This document shows, piece by piece, positions 7,124 through 13,527 of a DNA stretch of 13,527 bases. The DNA is taken from NCBI GenBank assembly GCA_942492055.1, contig CALODP010000009.1:1-13527 (forward strand), in the 5' to 3' direction. The position numbers and the translations under genes are program-made. The notes below the pieces were generated by a model, which was not told where the DNA came from, searched no databases, and saw nothing but the letters and a program-made list of their open reading frames with translations. This stretch comes from CALODP01 sp942492055. GTDB lineage: Bacteria; Bacteroidota; Ignavibacteria; Ignavibacteriales; Melioribacteraceae. Position 1 is the stretch's first letter; the number at the start of each line of letters is the position of its first letter.

Positions 7124-8467
7124 CTATTCGTAAATTTTTTCTATTGCAGCACCTCTGAAGTAGTGCAATAATATTTCATCGAAAGTATATCCTTTTTCCG
7201 ACATTACAGCTGCTCCAATCTGGCAAAGCCCTACTCCATGTCCCCAACCGGCACCTTTCAATGTGAACTTCTGAGGCACACCATTTACTTCTTCTCCTTT
7301 TTCAACTACGAAAGCGGAGCTATAAAGATGTGAATCGGATAGAATTTTTCTGATTTCCAATTCTTTTCCGATTGTCATAGTCTTTTTGGAACCGACAATT
7401 TTCAATTTGATCAATCTTCCCGATTGTCCTCTCTCTACAGGAATCAAATCAATAATATCACCGAAATCAAAACCGGATTTTGTATTAATCAGTTCCGCAA
7501 CTTTTTCCTGTGTATATTCAACTTCCCATCTGTAAAAGTCTTTTGTTTCCTGATCATAATCATTAAGAACCTGCGACAAGATTTTTTGATCGGTGGTATT
7601 ACAGAAGGCAGGAGGATTTCCCAGAATCCATTTTCTGGCTGCTTCTTCTTTGGTAAGATCCAAATCGTAACCGTCCGGATCAAATTTATAATCAACAATG
7701 TCTTTCAAATATTTGTGTTCAACCGGTTCCCAAACATTTTCGAAAGATTCGGAAATACCGCCACATGATTTTGAGAAACGGGCGTCACATATCTTATCGT
7801 TATATTTCAAAACCAACCCGCGAGTTTCTTCAACAGCTACTTGAGAATTATGAGCAGCCAATTTGGTTATTCCCTGATAACGTTGGCAATGGTCATCGGC
7901 ACAAACATCGTAAAGAGTGTGATCTTCTCTATCGTACCATTTAATTAATTCTTCTTCTGTCTGCATTGTTGATTTGTAGGCTTGGGCTTCTTTCTGAATT
8001 TCCTGATTCTTTTGGATCTGTGCCAACAACCAGCTTCTGGAAATAATCGAGTGGGCTTTCAAAAATCCTACCGAACTTGTAGCACTCATTTCGGATGAGA
8101 TCACACTTGTCAGATAGCTTTCGACAGGAAGAACATTAACAGCAGCAAGTTTATCATTCTCAATCAAGAACTTCAACGCGCCAACAAATCTTTGGTTCTC
8201 TTTTCTCTGCCAGTGGAATTTGATTCCGATAGTTACATCACGAAGCATATAAGATTCTGTTTCTTCATCAGCCGGACTAAAAATAACATCTTCGTTAAAT
8301 TTATACTCCTTATCTCCATCGACAACAACAATGGTTGTTCCATCTAATTTCGCTTCGAATTTACCGCTAAACACTCCTTCGGTCAAATTACATGAATAGG
8401 CTCCGTCAAGCTCGAACTTAACAGATGGTTCGTTCATAATCGCAACGCTAACTTTGGGTTCCTGCAT
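7124..8467 (-). CDS. SpoIID/LytB-domain protein (putative peptidoglycan-acting)
   Basis: The SpoIID family includes lytic transglycosylases that cleave glycan strands lacking stem peptides; non-spore-formers carry relatives of unclear role. Counting from Met8467 (447 aa), the core begins near 'LPVESYLTSVISSEMSAT' (residues ~113-130). Glu126 (in SSEMSAT) sits where the catalytic Glu is expected, followed by FLKAHSIISRSWLLAQ. A family insert carries His183, Cys189, His193 and Cys194 (DREDHT...DVCADDHC). This spacing closely matches the zinc ligands described for Clostridioides difficile SpoIID. The C-terminal signature 'GAGWGHGVGLCQIGA' lies at ~405-419, with a final HYFRGAAIEKIYE. No signal peptide or membrane helix is visible with either start, which is odd for a wall enzyme. 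The start at 8467 is preferred because GGAGAG lies 4 nt upstream; the Met at 8485 would add MKMERQ and leaves almost no leader after the predicted promoter. First gene of the spoIID-VWA-hflX-hutH block. Confidence 0.88.
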   Translation of the reverse strand: MQEPKVSVAIMNEPSVKFELDGAYSCNLTEGVFSGKFEAKLDGTTIVVVDGDKEYKFNEDVIFSPADEETESYMLRDVTIGIKFHWQRKENQRFVGALKFLIENDKLAAVNVLPVESYLTSVISSEMSATSSVGFLKAHSIISRSWLLAQIQKNQEIQKEAQAYKSTMQTEEELIKWYDREDHTLYDVCADDHCQRYQGITKLAAHNSQVAVEETRGLVLKYNDKICDARFSKSCGGISESFENVWEPVEHKYLKDIVDYKFDPDGYDLDLTKEEAARKWILGNPPAFCNTTDQKILSQVLNDYDQETKDFYRWEVEYTQEKVAELINTKSGFDFGDIIDLIPVERGQSGRLIKLKIVGSKKTMTIGKELEIRKILSDSHLYSSAFVVEKGEEVNGVPQKFTLKGAGWGHGVGLCQIGAAVMSEKGYTFDEILLHYFRGAAIEKIYE

Positions 8468-8471
8468 TTGT

Positions 8472-8477
8472 CTCTCC
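8472..8477 (-). promoter_or_regulatory. Ribosome binding site selecting the 8467 start
   Basis: On the minus strand GGAGAG is followed by ACAA and the ATG at 8467-8465. The upstream in-frame ATGs at 8485 and 8479 are preceded only by AT-rich sequence without a Shine-Dalgarno. Confidence 0.5.
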
Positions 8478-8496
8478 ATCTTCATAAAATTTAATT

Positions 8497-8504
8497 CAAA
8501 TATA
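8497..8504 (-). promoter_or_regulatory. Candidate -7 box for the spoIID-VWA-hflX-hutH block
   Basis: The minus strand reads TATATTTG, a perfect TAnnTTTG box. Transcription would start near 8490, about 23 nt before the preferred start codon. No TTTG is present at the -33 distance, so the call rests on one box. It would let the four-gene block be expressed apart from the yciI-like gene upstream. Confidence 0.35.
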
Positions 8505-8546
8505 GGTATACAAAAAAATTTGTTTTAGATCAATTCCCGAATCAGC

Positions 8547-8846
8547 TTACGCGCCAATCCATTCCTTCATAAGATCCTGATGCATAACCGGATCGAATTC
8601 TATGTAGCGGTATTCGATAGCACCTTCCAAATTGTAAGGATCTTTTTCGGTAAAGGATTTAATCTCCTCCAAAGACTCCCCTCTCATAACCAATAATCCA
8701 CCTTTACCTGTATTAATTGGTCCGGACATTAGCAGTACACCTTTGTCATAACCGGCGGTTTTCAAATACTCTCTGTGTCTAGGTTTAATTTCCATAATCT
8801 TATCCGCTTCGGCGGTGTAGATTATCTCCACGATGAAATGTTTCAT
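8547..8846 (-). CDS. YciI-like (YCII-related) domain protein
   Basis: This is a 99-aa protein of YciI length with the dimeric alpha+beta ferredoxin-like pattern: MKHFIVEIIY strand, a helix with PRHREYL (His24), GVLLMSGPI, then GGLLVMRGESLEEI. The conserved DPY (69-71) precedes the final strand EYRYIEFDPV. Family members keep a His/Asp pair in a putative active site, but reactions are mostly unknown; a catalytic or ligand-binding role remains inference. AGGAAG lies just upstream of the ATG. It reads toward the spoIID-like gene with a 79-bp gap and no obvious terminator between them. Confidence 0.85.
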   Translation of the reverse strand: MKHFIVEIIYTAEADKIMEIKPRHREYLKTAGYDKGVLLMSGPINTGKGGLLVMRGESLEEIKSFTEKDPYNLEGAIEYRYIEFDPVMHQDLMKEWIGA

Positions 8847-8865
8847 ATTCTTCCTATTCTGTTTA

Positions 8866-8895
8866 TTGTATCAGCTAAATTCCAACTCATATTTG
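8866..8895 (+). promoter_or_regulatory. Weak candidate promoter for the lamin-tail gene
   Basis: TTG at 8866-8868 is separated by 19 bp from CATATTTG at 8888-8895, one mismatch from TAnnTTTG. It would leave an untranslated leader of roughly 140 nt. It lies back to back with the box for the leftward yciI-like gene. No better candidate was found closer to the start codon. Confidence 0.22.
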
Positions 8896-8914
8896 CAAAA
8901 CGGATTATAACTCG

Positions 8915-8922
8915 CAAATATA
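8915..8922 (-). promoter_or_regulatory. Candidate -7 box for the yciI-like gene
   Basis: The minus strand reads TATATTTG, identical to the box before the spoIID-like gene. The expected -33 position reads GTTC, a poor match. The predicted leader is about 60 nt. Confidence 0.35.
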
Positions 8923-9042
8923 TGATATACGGGATTAATATGAACGTTTTATCGGAAAATATTTTCAATTTACGGAATATTTCGGGATAAAATATTGTTT
9001 AGGATATGTACATAAGAGGTAAACAACTCCAAGAGTGATCAA

Positions 9043-12000
9043 ATGGAACAAAGACTAATTAGTCTTCTGTTGGCTTTCTTTATCTCCTTTCCCTTTTTAG
9101 CGCAAACAGAAGAACAGCCGGTTTTATCGGAAATCATGTTTTATCCTATAGCTGCTAATAGTGAATTCATTGAGCTATACAATCCTAATTCCACAACAGT
9201 TAACTTAAAAGGAATTGCATTCCGTTACTACAAATCATCTCCGGATAGCATTATATCATTGAACTCCAATTACGAATTGCCTCCCTATCATTACGCTATT
9301 GTTTTCGAAGGAGATTATGATCTTTCCAACGGAATCTATTCGGAATTACTCCCCGAGAACGTCCACTTATTTTTTATTCATGATAATTCTTTCGGCTCTT
9401 CGGGAATGGCAAATTCAACCGATAGAAAGGTCTCACTCATTAATCAAGATAACGTAACCAGTGATTCGCTAGTCTATTCCGCGGATAATAAAGAAGGTTT
9501 TTCGGAAGAAAGATTCTTCGAAAATGATTCTCTTGTTTCAAATAATTGGGAAAATTCGAAAAGAAGGAACGGAACTCCGGGGAAGAAGAATTCTATTTGT
9601 CCGAAGCTTTACGATCTTTCTGTTACATTCGATTTTCATTCCCCTCAGTTTCCACTTCACAATGAAGAATTACAATTCAATTTCACAGCTTACAATTTGG
9701 GAATCGAGGAATCCCATCGTTGTTATGCAGAACTTTTTCAAGACACAAACAGGGATTCAATATGTCAGGCCGAAGAGCTGGTCGATATAATTTCTCTACA
9801 GTCGGTACCGATAAATGATTCTCTTCAATTTCAGCTTAAGTGTATTCCCCCCACCAAAGGCTATGAACACTATATTGCTCAAATAGACTATCCGGAAGAT
9901 GAGGAAACTCTCAACAATTATTCTTATATCGAAATAGAAGTATTCGATGATCCGAATTCATTTGAAGACATTCTCCTTTCGGAATTTATGTATGCCCCAA
10001 TTGATGATGAACCGGAATGGATTGAGTTGTACAACAAAACCGATAGAGCAATTAACCTGTATGGCTGGGGAATAACCGACACTAAAAGCAGGAAAACATT
10101 TTGTAATGATTCGGTCTATCTTCCCGCTAACTCGTTTTTGATTATCGCGGCGGATTCCACTTTCCCGGATTTTTATTCGTCTGAATCTCAGGTGATAATC
10201 TCCAAATTTCCTTCGTTAAACAATAGCGGAGACAAGATTTTGCTCTCAACTCATACTCATCGAATTATTGACAGTGTTAACTACAGATCGACTTGGGGAG
10301 GGAAAAATGGTATGTCTCTCGAAAAGATATTCATGAATACTCCCGGAAACGATTCGACTAGCTGGCAAGAATCATATTTCCCCACACCGGGAAGTATGAA
10401 TTCCGTCACACCAAAGGAATATGATCTTTCATTTCGTAAAATTGTGATGACAACTCCCTACGCATTAGTCGGAAAGGAAATAGAATTCGAATATATCGTT
10501 GATAATATTGGGCTAAATCGCGCTGATGAATTTACTATTGATATTTTCGCGGACACAAACAACGATTCGATACCGCAAGCAAATGAAAAAATATCAGAGC
10601 ACTACGTTAATTCCATAATACTTCCTAATGATAGTCTTCTCAGTTCTTTTTCTCTTTCTTCTTTTTCTGTCGGAAAAAATCACTACATCTTTGTTATTAA
10701 TTTTCCAGACGATTTAAGATCGACAAACAATTATTTCTATCTGGATATTGTCGGTATTATTCTAAACGAGACTCGAAGTGATGTAGTAATAAATGAAATA
10801 ATGCATTCCCCAGTCGATGACGCGCCGGAATGGATCGAATTGTATAACACCAGTAATAAAGCCATTGAACTAAAGGGATATCAGATCGCTGACTCACGCG
10901 ACACCAGTGTTGTAATTTTCGACTCACACAATATAATTCCCGGAGAATATGTAGTTATTGCCGATGACTCTCTTTATTATGATTACTACACAACACCATC
11001 CTATCTTTTCATTTCGCAATTCCCTTCTCTCAACAACTCAGGTGATCATATTTTCATTTTGGACTCATTGAATCGTGTAATTGATTCTCTTGCGTATAAG
11101 AGAACATGGGGAGGAACAAACGGGTTTTCACTTGAAAAGAAAGAGCCGTCTTTTTCTCCAATTGATTCGATTAGTTGGGGTAGTTCTAGTTCTGAGACCA
11201 AATCAACACCGGGAAAACAGAATAGCATCGTTCAAAAAGACTACGACTTGCTAGTTGGAAAAGTTGAATTAAAGATCACCAAAGATAGGAACCATTTCGG
11301 GATTGGGGTCAAAAACGTCGGCAAGAAAACAAGTACTTATTCATTAACTCTTTCTATTGATGAGAACCTCGATTCGATTATTGATCGACATATTGAGACT
11401 CTATCTAATACTTCTCTCCCTCCGAACGATTCTCTTTTTAATGTATTCAAATATTCAGTACAAGATCTCGAATCCCCAGCTGGAATATCAATTATACTTT
11501 CCTCCTCAACGGATCAAAACTCACGCAATGATTCAGCCTATTCGATTTTCTTACCATGTTACAATCGTAAAGAGATTATCGTAAACGAAATAATGTATAA
11601 TCCGCAAGACGGAGAACCGGAATGGATTGAGTTATTCAACAACTCTGGAAAAACAATAGAGATAAAAAATATGACTCTATGTGATCTGTTTACCACACCC
11701 AAAGAAATAGATCTCACATATGATAATTTTCAGTTCCCTTCCAAAACATTCTTAACAATTTCCAGAGATTCCTCCCTATTCAATTTTCACAAAACTATTT
11801 ATGGGAAAATCCTAATTGCTCCAATTCCAAATCTGAATAACGACATTGACGGAATTGTTTTGAAAGACGCTTACGGAAATTTGATTGACAGTTTACTTTT
11901 CAAAGGGAAATGGAATGATAATAATTGCTCCTCGCTGGAAAGAATTTCAATAACACAAAACTCTACCGATTCGTCAAATTGGGGTGGCTCAATAGATTCC

Positions 12001-13479
12001 GAATTCAGTACACCGGGAAGAATTAACAGCTTATCGATTAAAGAATACGATCTTGTTTTGGATTCTCTATTTACTAAGCCCGAGTTCCCTACCAAAGGAG
12101 AAACGATTATACTCAATTGTATTGTAAAAAATAGAGGAAAAAATCCGGCGGTAAATTTCTCCATATCATTCTATTCCGGAACAACTCTATTAGAAACAGT
12201 AGAATATCCGTTTCTAGCTAACTCCGAATCCTTATATGTAGCATCTGCGACAAATATTGAAATAGTCGACTCTCTTATTCTATCGGCCGTTATCAACTAT
12301 AAGAAAGATCGTGAGTTAAGCAATAACGCACAAACCCATAGAGTCTATGCTGGTCATCATTCCGAATGTCTCGTAATCTCCGAATTTATGCCTTCCCCTG
12401 AAAAAGGGAAATCAGAATGGATTGAATTATATAACAATTCCGAATCGATAATAAACCTAAAGAACTGGAAACTTAGTGATCTTTTCCCTACTCCTACAGG
12501 AAAGGAAATAATATTCACTGACTTTTTGATTAATCCCAATCAGTTTCTTTTGTTATCGGAAGATACAACTCCGTTTTCTCAGAACACTTCAGCAAAAAAA
12601 ATAATGATGAAACTCCCCTCATTATCAAACTCGGAAGACGGAATCATACTTATGGATCATACCGGTAAAACGATAGATAGTCTCCGCTATACGTCAGAAT
12701 GGCCAATTCTACAAGGCAGATCATGCGAAAGATGTTCTTTCTCAATTTCGGCTACCGACAGCAACAACTGGTTTTATTCCATTAACGATTGCAGCTCCTC
12801 GTGTGGAATGCCTAATTCAATTTCGGAATTGTGTTGCTATTCGGAAAATTCATTATTGATAAATGAAATAATGTTTGATCCTGAAGAGAAATGTCCGGAG
12901 TTTATAGAATTTTTCAACAATGGGAAAATCGCAATAAACCCGGGTGGGTTCTTTTTATATGATGACAACACTTGTGCTATTGTCCTTACAAATAAGATAA
13001 CTATTGAAGAAAATGATTTTTTCGTAGTAGCCTTTGACTCAACTTTCTTCACAGCATATCCTGAATTACAAGGATGCAAAAATATTTATATCCCCGATAC
13101 CCGGATTTCTCTATCAAATAGCAAAGAAACGTTACGTCTATATGATTTTTACTCGACTCCGCTTGATTCATGTCAGTATAGATCAAACTGGCACAACAAG
13201 AATATATATCCGACAAAAGGCTTATCTCTTGAACGTATTTCACCTTTATTATCCTCAAACAGCAAATCCAATTGGTCAACTTCAGTTGATCCCTCCGGGG
13301 CAACACCTCTTCGGGAGAATTCCATTTATACAAATAAGAAAAATACTTTAAAAAGCCTGGAAATTTCTCCAAATCCATTTTCCCCGGACAATGACGGGTT
13401 CGAAGACCATACTATCATCAGCTATAATCTGAGTCGACGCCTTTTTCTGGCGTGTCTACCGTTACGATTCTGGAAATAA
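9043..13479 (+). CDS. Large secreted protein with six lamin-tail domains and CARDB-like spacers; C-terminus disrupted
   Basis: The 1478-aa frame starts with a signal peptide (MEQRLISLLLAFFISFPFLA, cut near residue 20). Six lamin-tail domains (LTDs) follow, each with a (V/I)NEIM- or SEFM-type entry and an E(W/F)IE(L/F)(Y/F)N motif, at residues 41, 325, 596, 860, 1125 and 1286. Most end in W-x-x-S...TPG-x-x-NS. LTDs 1-5 are separated by ~105-residue beta-rich, CARDB-like spacers beginning YDL (190, 460, 734, 1002). LTD6 follows LTD5 directly, with a Cys cluster at the junction (C1228, C1231, C1250, C1254, C1264, C1265). Spacers 1-3 carry DxNxDSx5E loops resembling Ca2+-binding EF-hand/dockerin loops. 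The end SPNPFSPDNDGFED (1442-1455) starts a FlgD-like/sorting domain that normally runs ~70-90 residues further but stops after RRLFLACLPLRFWK. Secretion is likely; the LTD function (matrix, surface or nuclease-associated) is unknown. Upstream AAGAG lies 7 nt before the ATG. Confidence 0.9.
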   Translation: MEQRLISLLLAFFISFPFLAQTEEQPVLSEIMFYPIAANSEFIELYNPNSTTVNLKGIAFRYYKSSPDSIISLNSNYELPPYHYAIVFEGDYDLSNGIYSELLPENVHLFFIHDNSFGSSGMANSTDRKVSLINQDNVTSDSLVYSADNKEGFSEERFFENDSLVSNNWENSKRRNGTPGKKNSICPKLYDLSVTFDFHSPQFPLHNEELQFNFTAYNLGIEESHRCYAELFQDTNRDSICQAEELVDIISLQSVPINDSLQFQLKCIPPTKGYEHYIAQIDYPEDEETLNNYSYIEIEVFDDPNSFEDILLSEFMYAPIDDEPEWIELYNKTDRAINLYGWGITDTKSRKTFCNDSVYLPANSFLIIAADSTFPDFYSSESQVIISKFPSLNNSGDKILLSTHTHRIIDSVNYRSTWGGKNGMSLEKIFMNTPGNDSTSWQESYFPTPGSMNSVTPKEYDLSFRKIVMTTPYALVGKEIEFEYIVDNIGLNRADEFTIDIFADTNNDSIPQANEKISEHYVNSIILPNDSLLSSFSLSSFSVGKNHYIFVINFPDDLRSTNNYFYLDIVGIILNETRSDVVINEIMHSPVDDAPEWIELYNTSNKAIELKGYQIADSRDTSVVIFDSHNIIPGEYVVIADDSLYYDYYTTPSYLFISQFPSLNNSGDHIFILDSLNRVIDSLAYKRTWGGTNGFSLEKKEPSFSPIDSISWGSSSSETKSTPGKQNSIVQKDYDLLVGKVELKITKDRNHFGIGVKNVGKKTSTYSLTLSIDENLDSIIDRHIETLSNTSLPPNDSLFNVFKYSVQDLESPAGISIILSSSTDQNSRNDSAYSIFLPCYNRKEIIVNEIMYNPQDGEPEWIELFNNSGKTIEIKNMTLCDLFTTPKEIDLTYDNFQFPSKTFLTISRDSSLFNFHKTIYGKILIAPIPNLNNDIDGIVLKDAYGNLIDSLLFKGKWNDNNCSSLERISITQNSTDSSNWGGSIDSEFSTPGRINSLSIKEYDLVLDSLFTKPEFPTKGETIILNCIVKNRGKNPAVNFSISFYSGTTLLETVEYPFLANSESLYVASATNIEIVDSLILSAVINYKKDRELSNNAQTHRVYAGHHSECLVISEFMPSPEKGKSEWIELYNNSESIINLKNWKLSDLFPTPTGKEIIFTDFLINPNQFLLLSEDTTPFSQNTSAKKIMMKLPSLSNSEDGIILMDHTGKTIDSLRYTSEWPILQGRSCERCSFSISATDSNNWFYSINDCSSSCGMPNSISELCCYSENSLLINEIMFDPEEKCPEFIEFFNNGKIAINPGGFFLYDDNTCAIVLTNKITIEENDFFVVAFDSTFFTAYPELQGCKNIYIPDTRISLSNSKETLRLYDFYSTPLDSCQYRSNWHNKNIYPTKGLSLERISPLLSSNSKSNWSTSVDPSGATPLRENSIYTNKKNTLKSLEISPNPFSPDNDGFEDHTIISYNLSRRLFLACLPLRFWK

Positions 13480-13519
13480 TCCCCAGGGTGTAAACCCTTT
13501 TTGCGAACCCACTGTTCGC
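13437..13519 (+). other. Three consecutive hairpins at the end of the lamin-tail gene
   Basis: ACGCC/GGCGT (13437-13441, 13449-13453), AGGGT/ACCCT with a GTAA loop and a T5 run (13485-13502), and GCGAAC/GTTCGC (13503-13508, 13514-13519) follow each other within 83 bp. The stretch is visibly GC-richer than the preceding gene. The middle one resembles a weak intrinsic terminator. Together they could mark the edge of an inserted element or a structured RNA; the window ends before this can be decided. Confidence 0.4.
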
Positions 13520-13527
13520 GTTTGGTG

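Noticed and set aside
7424..7768. 114-codon + strand frame opposite the SpoIID-like gene
   Set aside because: It is antisense to strongly conserved coding sequence and shows no plausible protein features or ribosome binding site.
7124..8467. Evidence for sporulation
   Set aside because: SpoIID/LytB domains are widespread in non-sporulating bacteria and no other sporulation gene is in the window.
13433..13527. Variable region of a diversity-generating retroelement or a group II intron end
   Set aside because: No template repeat, reverse transcriptase or intron boundary motif can be seen in the sequence available; only hairpins and a frame change are supported.

Overview
The window is AT-rich bacterial DNA, most likely from the Bacteroidota/Chlorobi/Ignavibacteria side of the tree. 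Four things point there. Several putative promoters carry the TAnnTTTG-type -7 box. There is a BatA-type VWA membrane protein. There is a SpoIID/LytB-domain protein with no other sporulation gene. A very large secreted lamin-tail-domain protein ends in an 'SPNPFSPDNDGFED' motif typical of FlgD-like C-terminal domains in that group. The assignment is inferred from gene content and motifs only.

Layout. Positions 3-518 (+) are the 3' end of a ClC-type chloride channel gene (CBS plus TrkA-C regulatory tail), closed by a strong intrinsic terminator. A short non-coding stretch with a GC-rich hairpin follows. At 767-1423 (-) is a 218-aa helical protein of unknown function built from two copies of an ~80-residue unit. 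Between it and a small membrane protein (1996-2169, +) lies the most unusual element of the window: 18 units of 21 bp at 1491-1868. Nine point left and nine point right, mirrored exactly about the palindrome GTAACGTTAC.

Positions 2170-8467 (-) form a compact, probably co-transcribed block. In transcription order it holds a SpoIID/LytB-domain protein, a BatA-like VWA membrane protein, the ribosome-associated GTPase HflX and a histidine ammonia-lyase (HutH). Gaps are 18 and 15 bp, and the hflX and hutH reading frames overlap by 23 bp. A small YciI-like protein (8547-8846, -) lies upstream. The block mixes envelope, ribosome-rescue and amino-acid-catabolism genes, so shared function cannot be assumed. 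HutH has no hutU/I/G neighbour here and has Ser-Ser-Gly in place of the usual Ala-Ser-Gly at the MIO cofactor site.

Positions 9043-13479 (+) encode a 1478-aa secreted protein with six lamin-tail domains. The first five are separated by CARDB-like spacers; the sixth follows directly. The reading frame ends abruptly only ~20 residues into its C-terminal FlgD-like/sorting domain. This coincides with an apparent frame change, a rise in GC and a run of three short hairpins, so the gene is probably frameshifted or interrupted there.

No tRNA, rRNA, CRISPR array, transposase or phage gene was recognised.
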